Part shown: piece after piece, positions 18,986-26,407 of the stretch
Layout of the letters: each line of letters begins with the position of its first letter
How positions within the stretch are numbered: the first letter of the stretch is position 1
Assembly (NCBI RefSeq): GCF_006516955.1
Contig: NZ_VHLG01000002.1
Coordinates: 62,001-126,000, forward strand
DNA: 64,000 nt
Source of the DNA: Martelella alba
GTDB taxonomy: Bacteria > Pseudomonadota > Alphaproteobacteria > Rhizobiales > Rhizobiaceae
Reading direction: 5' to 3'
Program-made: the position numbers and the translations under genes
The notes under the pieces: generated by a model
The model's database searches: none
What the model was told of the DNA's origin: nothing
What the model saw: only the letters and a program-made list of their open reading frames with translations

Positions 18986-19840
18986 ATGGACAAGCTGACA
19001 GCCTTTATTGATGGTTCGATCTATGCCGAAAGCGTATGCGACCACGCCGCCTGGATGGCAGGTCGCATTGGTGCGCCAATCGAACTCGTCCACATTCTCG
19101 AAAAGCCGGTGGCAAACCAGGCGCCGGTCAATCTCGCCGGCACGATCGGGCTTGGCGCCCGCACGGCGCTTCTGGAAGAACTTGCCGATCTGGATGCCCG
19201 CAATGCCCGCACCGCCCAGAAGCGCGGCCGGTTGCTGCTGGAATCTGCCACCGAACGGCTGGCGCTCGGCGGCGTCGCCGATGTGACGACCAAGCTCAGA
19301 AATGGCGATTTTGTTGAAGCGATTGAAGAAACCTGCACACAATCGCGCATCATCGTTATCGGCAAACGTGGTGAAGGTGCTGACTTTGCCTCCGGCCATC
19401 TCGGCTCCAATCTGGAGCGCGCGGTGCGCTCGGCCAAATGCCCGGTCTTTGTCGCTGCCCGTTCCTTCAAGCCGATCCACAAGGTGCTGATTGCCTATGA
19501 TGGCGGGCCGAGCGCGGAAAAGGCGATCGAGCGCGTCGCAACAAGCGACATTCTCGAAGGCTGCAGCTGCACGCTCGTCTCCGTCTGCGAAGAGGGCGAC
19601 GCGCTGGCGAAAAAGGCAAAGGAAGCCATCCACCGCATTGAACATTCCAAGGTCGAGGCAAAGCTCATCATCCGCTCCGGCCATGCCGAGAAGGTGATTG
19701 AGGATATCGCTGCAGAGGAAAAGACCGACCTTCTGGTGATGGGCGCCTATGGCCATTCACGCATCCGCTCGCTGATGATCGGCTCGACCACAACGGCGGT
19801 GCTGCGCGCCTGCCGCATTCCGGTGCTGCTGCTGCGTTGA
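18986..19840 (+). CDS. Tandem universal stress protein (two UspA domains)
   Basis: A 284-residue cytoplasmic protein with two UspA-like domains. The first (about 1-145) starts DGSIYAES and ends with VIGKRGEG near the nucleotide-binding position. The second (about 150-284) is the better conserved, with VLIAYDGGPSAE and the ATP-binding signature MGAYGHSRIRSLMIGST, close to the classical G-X2-G-X9-G(S/T). Tandem Usp proteins are induced by stress and often bind ATP. It starts 94 bp after the SulP stop on the same strand, so the two are probably one transcription unit. Confidence 0.9.
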   Translation: MDKLTAFIDGSIYAESVCDHAAWMAGRIGAPIELVHILEKPVANQAPVNLAGTIGLGARTALLEELADLDARNARTAQKRGRLLLESATERLALGGVADVTTKLRNGDFVEAIEETCTQSRIIVIGKRGEGADFASGHLGSNLERAVRSAKCPVFVAARSFKPIHKVLIAYDGGPSAEKAIERVATSDILEGCSCTLVSVCEEGDALAKKAKEAIHRIEHSKVEAKLIIRSGHAEKVIEDIAAEEKTDLLVMGAYGHSRIRSLMIGSTTTAVLRACRIPVLLLR

Positions 19841-19857
19841 GACAATCCCTCATCCCT

Positions 19858-20766
19858 TCATGTTGCGCTTTGCCGCCCGGCTGCGATCTTTCGGATCAGC
19901 CGGGCGAAATTCTGTGCGGTTGCTGAAGGCAGCGCCCGGCGGTGGGCAACCGCCAGCACCTGCTGAGGCTCCGGTGCTGCGACATCGAGAAAGGCAACAC
20001 CGCGAATGTTGAACTGGCGCATGGTCTCCGGCACCAGCGCCACGCCGGTCTCCGCCGCTATCAGCGACAATATGGTGGCGATCTGCGGCGCGGGTTGGCC
20101 AAGCAAGGGGTCGAACCCAGCGGCCCGGCAGGCGGCAAGCGTTGCATCATGCAGGCTGACACCAATGGCCCGCGGGGTGAGGATGAAGGCATCATCCTTC
20201 AACACCGTCAGTTTCACCGGCCCTTGAGCCGCCGCCGCCACATGGCTGGACGGCACGGCAGCCACAAGCCGCTCGGTCATCAATGGCCGTATTTCCAGCG
20301 TATCAGGATCGGCCGATGACGGCCGCACAAGGCCGACATCGAGGCTGCCATCAACGAGGCGGGCAATCAGGCCCACCGAATTGATCTCCGAAAGCGACAG
20401 CACCACATCGGGATAATCACGCCGAAAGGCGCGGATGGCGGCCGGGAAAAGCGGATTCAGCGCAACCGATCCCGAATAGCCGAGCGAAAGCTGACCGGTC
20501 ATGCCGCCAGCCGCACGGCGGGCTGCCTGTTTTGCCTGTTCCGCAGCGCCCGGAAGTCCTTTCACGGCGGCCAGAAAGCTCCGCCCCGCCTCCGTCAGCT
20601 CCGCGCCATGCGGCACGCGATGGAACAGCTGCACACCGACCTCCCGTTCCAGATCACGGATCTGCAGGCTGAGCGGCGGCTGGCCAATGCCAAGCCGGGC
20701 AGCTGCACGGGTGAAATTCTCTTCCTCGGCAACGGCCAGGAAATAGCGAATATGACGGAGTTCCAT
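19858..20766 (-). CDS. LysR family transcriptional regulator
   Basis: A 302-residue LTTR. The N-terminal winged helix-turn-helix is classical (MELRHIRYFLAVAEEENFTRAAARLGIGQPPLSLQI... pattern over residues 1-60), followed by a substrate-binding domain with the usual SLGYSGSVALNPL start. It is divergent from the MFS transporter gene 98 bp away, which is the standard LTTR arrangement, so it most likely controls that transporter in response to an exported or imported small molecule. Its gene runs convergently toward the Usp gene. Confidence 0.92.
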   Translation of the reverse strand: MELRHIRYFLAVAEEENFTRAAARLGIGQPPLSLQIRDLEREVGVQLFHRVPHGAELTEAGRSFLAAVKGLPGAAEQAKQAARRAAGGMTGQLSLGYSGSVALNPLFPAAIRAFRRDYPDVVLSLSEINSVGLIARLVDGSLDVGLVRPSSADPDTLEIRPLMTERLVAAVPSSHVAAAAQGPVKLTVLKDDAFILTPRAIGVSLHDATLAACRAAGFDPLLGQPAPQIATILSLIAAETGVALVPETMRQFNIRGVAFLDVAAPEPQQVLAVAHRRALPSATAQNFARLIRKIAAGRQSAT

Positions 20767-20768
20767 AC

Positions 20769-20796
20769 GTCATTTAAAAAACATATCACAAATGAC
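20769..20796. promoter_or_regulatory. Inverted repeat in the LysR/MFS divergent promoter region
   Basis: Arms GTCATTT and AAATGAC, separated by 14 bases, lie directly upstream of the lysR start in the shared 98-bp promoter region. The position is suitable for LTTR binding, but the motif is not the strict T-N11-A form. A second weak repeat (ATAT-TGGAC-ATAT) follows at about 20806-20818. Assignment to the LysR protein is inference. Confidence 0.35.
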
Positions 20797-20864
20797 AATG
20801 CAAGATATTGGACATATGGAGAAGATAATCATATTTTCCGGGCAACGAACGGAAAGGTTTTGTC

Positions 20865-22154
20865 ATGTCCTCCCATGCACGATCCGCCGTTGCCGGTTTT
20901 TCCATTTCAGACCCCGGAAGACAGCCAGTCGAGGCGATCGCGCCTCCTATAGCCGCCCCCGTCGCTGACCAATGGATCCGCTACGGCACGACAGAATTTC
21001 GCAATGCCGGTATCGCCCTGTTTCTCGGCGGCTTTGCCAGTTTCTCACTGATTTATTGTGTTCAGCCGCTGCTGCCCTATTTTGCCACAAGCTTCACCAT
21101 TTCACCGGCGGCAAGCTCGCTGGCGCTGTCGCTGACCACGGGGCTTCTAGCCATCTCGATCTTTCTCGCCAGCGCCTTCTCCCAGGCGCTTGGCCGGCGC
21201 GGACTGATGTTCATCTCCATGCTGCTGGCGGCCGTCTTCAACATTGCTGCGGCCGTTCTGCCAAGCTGGCATGGCCTGCTCTTTGCCCGGGCCATGGAAG
21301 GTCTGGTGCTCGGCGGCGTTCCCGCCGTTGCCATGGCCTGGCTGGCGGAAGAAATCGACCCCGCTCATCTCGGCCGTGCCATGGGGCTCTACATTGCCGG
21401 CAACGGATTCGGCGCCATGATGGGCCGCGTCGGCATGGGGCTGATGACAGAATTCACCTCCTGGCAGATCGCTATGGAAGCGCTTGGCCTCATCTGCCTC
21501 TTCTCGGCAATCGGCTTTTTCCTGCTCCTGCCGCGCTCACGCCATTTCGAAGCGCAGAAGGGCTTTGATCCCTTCTTTCACTTCCGCGCCTGGGGCGGGC
21601 ACTTGAAGCGTGGTGAAATGATCCGGCTTTTTGCCATCGGCTTTCTTTTGACCAGCATTTTCGTAACGCTGTTCAACTATTCGACCTTCCGCCTTTCGGC
21701 CGATCCCTATGATCTGAGCGGCACAGCCGTCAGCATGATATTCCTGGCCTTCGGTTTCGGCATTGTCTCTTCATCGGTTGCCGGTGCGCTTGCTGACCGC
21801 TTCGGCCGCGCACCGCTGATCATCTCCGGCTTTCTCGTCATGCTGGCCGGTGTGACTCTGACGCTGATGTCCGGGCTTGTTGCCATCTTCATCGGTATTG
21901 CACTGGTGGCGACCGGCTTTTTCATCGGTCACTCGGTCGCCAGCGGCTCGGTCGGCCGCGCGGCAAAGGGCGCGAAAGGCCACGCCTCGTCGCTCTACCT
22001 GCTGTTCTATTACATGGGATCGAGCCTCTCGGGCTCGGTGGGTGGCTTTTTCTACCAGCATGGCGGCTGGGGCGCCGTCGTCGGCCTGACCACAAGCTTT
22101 GCCATTTTCGGCCTGGTGCTTGGCGCGATAGCGCTGATCGGCAACCGGACATAA
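20865..22154 (+). CDS. MFS transporter (YnfM-like)
   Basis: A 429-residue major facilitator with about 12 membrane helices after a ~35-residue hydrophilic N-terminus. It resembles the YnfM/AraJ-type drug:proton antiporter group: CVQPLLPYFATSF in helix 1, SQALGRRGLMFIS as the loop 2-3 motif, and the matching ALADRFGRAPLIISG in the second half. The substrate is unknown. It is divergent from a LysR gene that probably regulates it, and is followed by GC-rich terminator hairpins. Confidence 0.88.
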   Translation: MSSHARSAVAGFSISDPGRQPVEAIAPPIAAPVADQWIRYGTTEFRNAGIALFLGGFASFSLIYCVQPLLPYFATSFTISPAASSLALSLTTGLLAISIFLASAFSQALGRRGLMFISMLLAAVFNIAAAVLPSWHGLLFARAMEGLVLGGVPAVAMAWLAEEIDPAHLGRAMGLYIAGNGFGAMMGRVGMGLMTEFTSWQIAMEALGLICLFSAIGFFLLLPRSRHFEAQKGFDPFFHFRAWGGHLKRGEMIRLFAIGFLLTSIFVTLFNYSTFRLSADPYDLSGTAVSMIFLAFGFGIVSSSVAGALADRFGRAPLIISGFLVMLAGVTLTLMSGLVAIFIGIALVATGFFIGHSVASGSVGRAAKGAKGHASSLYLLFYYMGSSLSGSVGGFFYQHGGWGAVVGLTTSFAIFGLVLGAIALIGNRT

Positions 22155-22210
22155 AAAAGACCGGGCGGCTTTCGCCTCACCCGGCCAGTCCAAGGAGCGG
22201 GGTATCTCTG

Positions 22211-22235
22211 AAGGGCGCGGACCTGCGCCCTTTCG
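22211..22235 (+). terminator. Intrinsic terminator downstream of the MFS gene
   Basis: Stem arms AAGGGCGC and GCGCCCTT with a six-base loop, followed by TTT. A looser GC-rich hairpin (CCGGG/CCCGG) precedes it just after the MFS stop codon. Confidence 0.6.
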
Positions 22236-22239
22236 AAAC

Positions 22240-22265
22240 AAAAAAGGCCGGGGAAACCCCGACCT
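22240..22265 (-). terminator. Intrinsic terminator on the minus strand
   Basis: Read on the minus strand, a GGTCGGGG-TTT-CCCCGGCC stem with one mismatch is followed by a run of six T. This is a strong Rho-independent terminator for leftward transcription. The nearest annotated minus-strand unit is the IS3 remnant and the CRISPR array further right, so it either ends that read-through transcript or an unrecognised small RNA in 22265-22490. Confidence 0.65.
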
Positions 22266-22490
22266 CTCATGATCCGCTTCAAGAGCCAATGTGCCAGTAC
22301 ATCCGTGGTCACACCCTCGAAGCGGAGAACCTCAGCCACCTCGTTTTACGCATATTTCCGTCACAGCTTCGTGACAGTGCTACGCAGGCAAAGGTTAAAT
22401 GCGCCGCTCGGCGTTGATCCTCATATGGGAAGGGCAACGCTGAATTACAAGAGGTGGCTCGGTTTGTTTGAACAACGGAATGCCGTGTTC

Positions 22491-22738
22491 TCAAGTGGTT
22501 TCCGGCCTTATTGATGCTGCCGCTGATATCGCGGGCAGCGCGTTGAAGCAAGCCTGATCCGGTGCCTTGCGGTCAAGCGATGAACGCGGACGGCGGCTGT
22601 TGTAAAAATTCAGATATCAGCCGATTCCGGCTCTGGCTTCAGCGACAGCCTTGCAGGCGTGAAAGTAGATTTCTTCATATTTGATCGACCGCCACAGCCG
22701 CTAGACGAAGAAGACGAGGAAGGCTGGTACCACCCGGA
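22491..22738 (-). pseudogene. IS3-type transposase OrfB fragment (fossil)
   Basis: Translated leftward, this stretch gives RLWRSIKYEEIYF, then AVAEARAGIG, a TGA stop, YLNFYNSRRPRSSLD and APDQACFNALP. That is the C-terminal end of the integrase domain of IS3-family OrfB, including the catalytic-region RRPHSSL-like motif. A TAG replaces the expected Glu of the FVERLW motif and an internal TGA interrupts the frame, and the N-terminal part is absent. It is therefore a dead remnant. Its 5' side reaches to within about 10 bases of the degenerate terminal CRISPR repeat. Confidence 0.75.
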
Positions 22739-22746
22739 CGGCCTGT

Positions 22747-23235
22747 CGCCCCTGCGTGAGGGGCGACTCGCCATGGAGGTCAATTCGACTACGGCGCAGA
22801 ATGTTTCGATCCACGCCCCTGCGTGAGGGGCGACAGCCATCATATTTCAAGCAGGCCGTTAAAAACCTGTTTCGATCCACGCCCCTGCGTGAGGGGCGAC
22901 GTGGCCAGGTGGTGGCGGGTCGAGAGCCGGGGTGTGGTTTCGATCCACGCCCCTGCGTGAGGGGCGACCGGTCGGCGGCACAGTCTTCGAGATCGTATTG
23001 AAGTTTCGATCCACGCCCCTGCGTGAGGGGCGACCGTGGTGGACGTCACGCGCTTCGATAAGCCCGAGTGTTTCGATCCACGCCCCTGCGTGAGGGGCGA
23101 CTATGGACATCATCTATCTATGCTCAGCTCATCAGCGGTTTCGATCCACGCCCCTGCGTGAGGGGCGACGGCAGGTGGCAATAACCTGGATATCTCACTG
23201 AATGTTTCGATCCACGCCCCTGCGTGAGGGGCGAC
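22747..23235 (-). CRISPR. Type I-C CRISPR array, 7 full repeats plus one truncated terminal repeat, 7 spacers
   Basis: Seven identical 32-base repeats begin at 22803, 22869, 22937, 23003, 23070, 23138 and 23204. On the transcribed (minus) strand each begins GTCGCCCCTCACGC and ends GGCGTGGATCGAAAC, the classic I-C repeat with a CGCCCC/GGGGCG stem. Spacers are 34-36 bases. An eighth repeat copy at 22747-22767 keeps only the first 21 bases (in transcript sense) and marks the trailer end. Leader and cas2 lie on the right, so new spacers should enter next to 23204. The identical repeats suggest that the array is young or maintained. Confidence 0.97.
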
Positions 23236-23445
23236 GGCGTGAGCTTAAGCCTTTTTGCGCCAAGGACAATCTTGTACGAAAACGCGAACCGCACAGTTGG
23301 CAGGCCCTGCGCCGGGACATTTGCGAACAGGAGAGCAATTCGTTTAACAATTTCAAATAGCAAGACACTGTGCGAACGCACCGCATTTTGCTGCACGCTT
23401 GCGGTTCGCACCTGCCTTTTACCATGACATGTCTGGTTTGCCGGA
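23236..23445 (-). promoter_or_regulatory. CRISPR leader
   Basis: This 210-bp noncoding stretch between cas2 and the first repeat is the expected leader, read leftward. It contains an inverted repeat GTGCGAAC/GTTCGCAC (arms 23370-23377 and 23404-23411) enclosing AAGC and AAAA-type bases. Such an element resembles leader motifs of I-C arrays where Cas1-Cas2 integration and promoter function are located. A further GCGAACCGCAC half-copy lies nearer the array. AT-rich TTTGAAATTGTTAAACG on the minus strand could hold the array promoter. Confidence 0.65.
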
Positions 23446-23736
23446 TCAGATGATCAGCGGACCGTTGAGATCGATCGCGGGCTTTGCACCGACATGCTCC
23501 ACGCGCCGTTGCCAGTTGGCACCGAGATAATAATAGCGCAGGCTGTCCACATCGGGATTGATAATGCCTTCCAGCCGCGCTTTCAGCTTGGTCCATTGCG
23601 CCGGGTCGACTTCGATCTCGAACACCGAATACTGCACGCGCTGCCCGAAATCACGGCACGCCTTGGCAACCGCACGCAGCCGCCCCGCGCCATTGCCTTC
23701 GGTTACGCTGACATCATAGGTGACCAGTACGAGCAT
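23446..23736 (-). CDS. cas2: CRISPR-associated endoribonuclease Cas2, type I-C
   Basis: A 96-residue Cas2, the structural partner of Cas1 in spacer integration. The ferredoxin-like first strand [10 protein letters not shown] carries the conserved metal-site aspartate D8, and [22 protein letters not shown] is the standard helix-strand segment. The length is normal for I-C. It is the last gene of the cas operon, 9 bp after cas1, and is followed by the leader and array. Confidence 0.96.
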   Translation of the reverse strand: MLVLVTYDVSVTEGNGAGRLRAVAKACRDFGQRVQYSVFEIEVDPAQWTKLKARLEGIINPDVDSLRYYYLGANWQRRVEHVGAKPAIDLNGPLII

Positions 23737-23745
23737 GATCTAGCC

Positions 23746-24780
23746 TCACTTCCAGAACCAGGGTGGATAGGCGTCAATATCGCCGCGCAGATGGCGCGCC
23801 AGCAATTGCGCCTGAATATAGGCAACCAGACCGAGCGGCGTTTTCTCGCCGAGAAACGGGTGCTGGCGTTCATCCTTCTTGCGCTCCTGCCAGGCCATGA
23901 TCACCGTCTTGCGCGCCTCATCGCAGAGCATCACAGCGCCGCCATCGCGTTGCTCGAAGTCGCCTGCACGTAATTGCCGCCGGTTGAACAGTGACAGGGC
24001 CAGCCTGTCGGCCAGCACTGGGCGCAGCTCTTCCATCAGGTCAAGCGCCAGCGACGGGCGCCCCGGTCTGTCGCGATGCAGGAAGCCAACCGCCGGATCA
24101 AGGCCGACGGTTTCCAGCGCAGAGCGACAATCATGCACCAGAAGCGTATACAGAAACGAGAGAACCGCATTGACCGGATCAAGCGGCGGCCTGCGCGAGC
24201 GTCCGCGAAAGCGGATTTCAGCATCCGGCGAGCGGATCAGATGGTCGAAGACCGAGAAATAGATGTTCGCCGCCTCGCCTTCCGAACCGCGCAGTTTATC
24301 AGTGGTGTCGTCGGCGTGTTCGGCCCGTCGGGCAATCCGCGCCAGACGCGCGGCGGCGGCCTCCATACCTTCGCGAACCTCCGGCGCATAATCATCGCCG
24401 TAATCGCGTAACGAGCGCATCAGCACCGCGCGCTGATTTGCCACCTTGCCGATGACGAAGGAGCGCACGATTTCCTGCGGGGTATCGCTTGCCCGATATT
24501 GCGCCCGGCGCAAAAGGACATTGCCGGTAACAGGCCCTTCCACGCGCGCCTGAAACCGGCCGCTGCGGCTCATCAGCGAAAGCGTGATGCCAGCCTCGGC
24601 CAGCGCGCCCATCAATGGCGGAGACACATAGACAGCGCCGAATGCGACAACGCCTGAAAGCATGTGCAGTGGCACACGGCCGCGTTCCTCGCCCTCCACA
24701 GAGGCCACCAGATTCTCCCCGTCCTTGGAAAGGGCAGCCCCCTCGGTCGTGACATAAAATGTGTTCAGAAGCTTTTTCAC
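23746..24780 (-). CDS. cas1: CRISPR-associated endonuclease Cas1, type I-C
   Basis: The integrase that inserts new spacers at the leader-proximal repeat, acting with Cas2. The 344-residue protein has the metal-binding catalytic residues in context: Glu in RGSEGEAANIYF, His in VGFLHRDRPGRPSLALDLME and Asp/Glu at its end. The N-terminal dimerisation domain and long helical C-terminal domain are complete, with no stop or frameshift, so it should be active. It lies 5 bp downstream of cas4 and 9 bp upstream of cas2. Confidence 0.97.
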   Translation of the reverse strand: MKKLLNTFYVTTEGAALSKDGENLVASVEGEERGRVPLHMLSGVVAFGAVYVSPPLMGALAEAGITLSLMSRSGRFQARVEGPVTGNVLLRRAQYRASDTPQEIVRSFVIGKVANQRAVLMRSLRDYGDDYAPEVREGMEAAAARLARIARRAEHADDTTDKLRGSEGEAANIYFSVFDHLIRSPDAEIRFRGRSRRPPLDPVNAVLSFLYTLLVHDCRSALETVGLDPAVGFLHRDRPGRPSLALDLMEELRPVLADRLALSLFNRRQLRAGDFEQRDGGAVMLCDEARKTVIMAWQERKKDERQHPFLGEKTPLGLVAYIQAQLLARHLRGDIDAYPPWFWK

Positions 24781-24785
24781 AGACC

Positions 24786-25439
24786 CTATCCCCCCTCATC
24801 TGCCATGCCGTCCACCTGCCGTCGCCGCCAGGCCCGAACCGGGCGACCGAAAGCCTCGGGACGACAGAGTTCAACAAGAGAACAGGCCCGGCAACGCGTC
24901 CGTTTTTCGGTCGGCGGCGGCGTTTTGCCCGCAGCGCGAATGGCCGCGAAGGCTGAAATCGTCTCCTCCGTCAGCCCGCGCAGATCCGCATCGAAAGGCA
25001 CCGCAACGCGCCTTTTGGTTTCGCCGTAAAACAGCGCGCCTTCCGGCACGGCAGAACCGGTCATTTCCTCCAGACACAGGGCCTGGGCGCATAACTGGAC
25101 TTCGTCGGCGCGGTGCAGTTTTGCCTTGCCGCGCTTGTATTCCACCGGAAACGGCGTCTCGGTTTCATGGTCATCACGCTGGAATTCAACCATATCCGCG
25201 ATGCCGGAAATATTGAGCCGGCGGCTTGCAACCGGCAGCGCCATCACCCGGCGCAGGCCACGCGCCTTGCGCTTGCCACCCTTGTCGGCAACGGCGTGCA
25301 GCACATCACCTTCCGCCGTAAACCGGTTTTCCGCCCAGACCTGCTCGATGTGAATGAGCGCCGCCTGCCGCAGACAATAAACGGCGTGCTGAAGAGCGGA
25401 AATGGGGACGGGATCGGAAAGCCTGCTTTCATCTGCCAT
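24786..25439 (-). CDS. cas4: CRISPR-associated exonuclease Cas4, type I-C
   Basis: A RecB-like iron-sulfur exonuclease that trims prespacers and helps choose PAM-containing spacers. The 217-residue protein has the first cluster Cys in VYCLRQAAL (C22) and the C-terminal triad CRACSLVELC. The RecB nuclease residues are seen as HxxAD-like VLHAVAD, ISGIADMVEF, PVEYKRGKA and DEVQLCAQALCLEE (the QhXXY-like motif). All four cysteines are kept, so the Fe-S cluster should form. It is positioned between cas7 and cas1, as in canonical I-C operons. Confidence 0.95.
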   Translation of the reverse strand: MADESRLSDPVPISALQHAVYCLRQAALIHIEQVWAENRFTAEGDVLHAVADKGGKRKARGLRRVMALPVASRRLNISGIADMVEFQRDDHETETPFPVEYKRGKAKLHRADEVQLCAQALCLEEMTGSAVPEGALFYGETKRRVAVPFDADLRGLTEETISAFAAIRAAGKTPPPTEKRTRCRACSLVELCRPEAFGRPVRAWRRRQVDGMADEGG

Positions 25440-25456
25440 CCCCGCCTCCCCTCATC

Positions 25457-26407
25457 TCAGAGCTTTTCGATGATCTCGACACCGGCAGGCAGATTATCCC
25501 GGTCGATGGTCACGATGTAATCGGAGAAACTGCGTGCTGGCGGATAATTGTCGAGACGGTCATCGATGACCTTGAAGTCTCCGCCAATATTGCGACCGAT
25601 TTGAACCCGTTCGAACAGCGTATGAGCGGGGGCATTGCCGAGCGCATTGTCATGTTTGAACACGATCAGCTTGCGGGTTGCCATTTCACCGCGGGCGGCG
25701 GAACGGTCATGCTCGAACATGTTGACCAGCGCTTCGAACAACAGGTCGAGGTCGGATTCCGAAAAGCCGGTGCGCTCGGCAAATTTCGCCGAAATAAAGC
25801 CGTGGGCAACGTAGAGACCGTAAGGCACAATGTGCTTGCGGCCCATGGTGCGGTTATCCGTCCGCTCGGGGGAATCGTCACCTTCCAGCTTCTGCCTGGC
25901 CTCTGCCGGATTGGTGGCAGCCATACGGGTGATGGAGATTTCCAGCGGCATGATCGGCTCCACCGAGGTGGCAAAGCTCATCTGCACCGGTCCCTTGACC
26001 TGGCCGCAATTGATACCGGTCGACATGACGGCGCCGAACGTGCGGACATCAAAGAAATTGGCGCACATGAAGGCCGTCAACTTTTTCGCCTCGGCATCAT
26101 CCTTCGGGTTCAGCTTTGCCGCCTTTTCCAGCTTGGCATCGTCGGGGTGAAGCGCCTTGTAGGCCTCGCGGTGCTTTTCATTGAGGATCGCACCTTCCTC
26201 GACATAGATGTGAAAGCTGTCCTCGGCGTGATGGGCAAGATCGACATAATTTCTGATCTTGCGCTTGAGGCTGACATCGGAAACCAGCCCCTTGTTGGTT
26301 TCGGGATCGAGGCGCGGAAGATTGCCGGCATCGGGATCACCGTTCGGATTGCCATTTTTGACTTCAAAGATCACGGCAAAATCATAGCGATTGGCAAGGA
26401 CGGTCAT
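25457..26407 (-). CDS. cas7: Cas7 (Csd2), type I-C backbone subunit
   Basis: The backbone protein that coats the crRNA in the Cascade surveillance complex. The 316-residue protein starts with the Csd2 hallmark RYDFAVIFEVKNGNPNGDPDAGN and PRLDPETNKGLVSDVSLKRKIR-type sequence (quoted in parts), followed by the RRM-like palm with MSTGINCGQVKGPVQMSFATSV. The start overlaps the cas8c stop by 4 bases (ATGA), showing translational coupling. There are no truncations. An 18-bp gap separates it from cas4. Confidence 0.95.
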   Translation of the reverse strand: MTVLANRYDFAVIFEVKNGNPNGDPDAGNLPRLDPETNKGLVSDVSLKRKIRNYVDLAHHAEDSFHIYVEEGAILNEKHREAYKALHPDDAKLEKAAKLNPKDDAEAKKLTAFMCANFFDVRTFGAVMSTGINCGQVKGPVQMSFATSVEPIMPLEISITRMAATNPAEARQKLEGDDSPERTDNRTMGRKHIVPYGLYVAHGFISAKFAERTGFSESDLDLLFEALVNMFEHDRSAARGEMATRKLIVFKHDNALGNAPAHTLFERVQIGRNIGGDFKVIDDRLDNYPPARSFSDYIVTIDRDNLPAGVEIIEKL

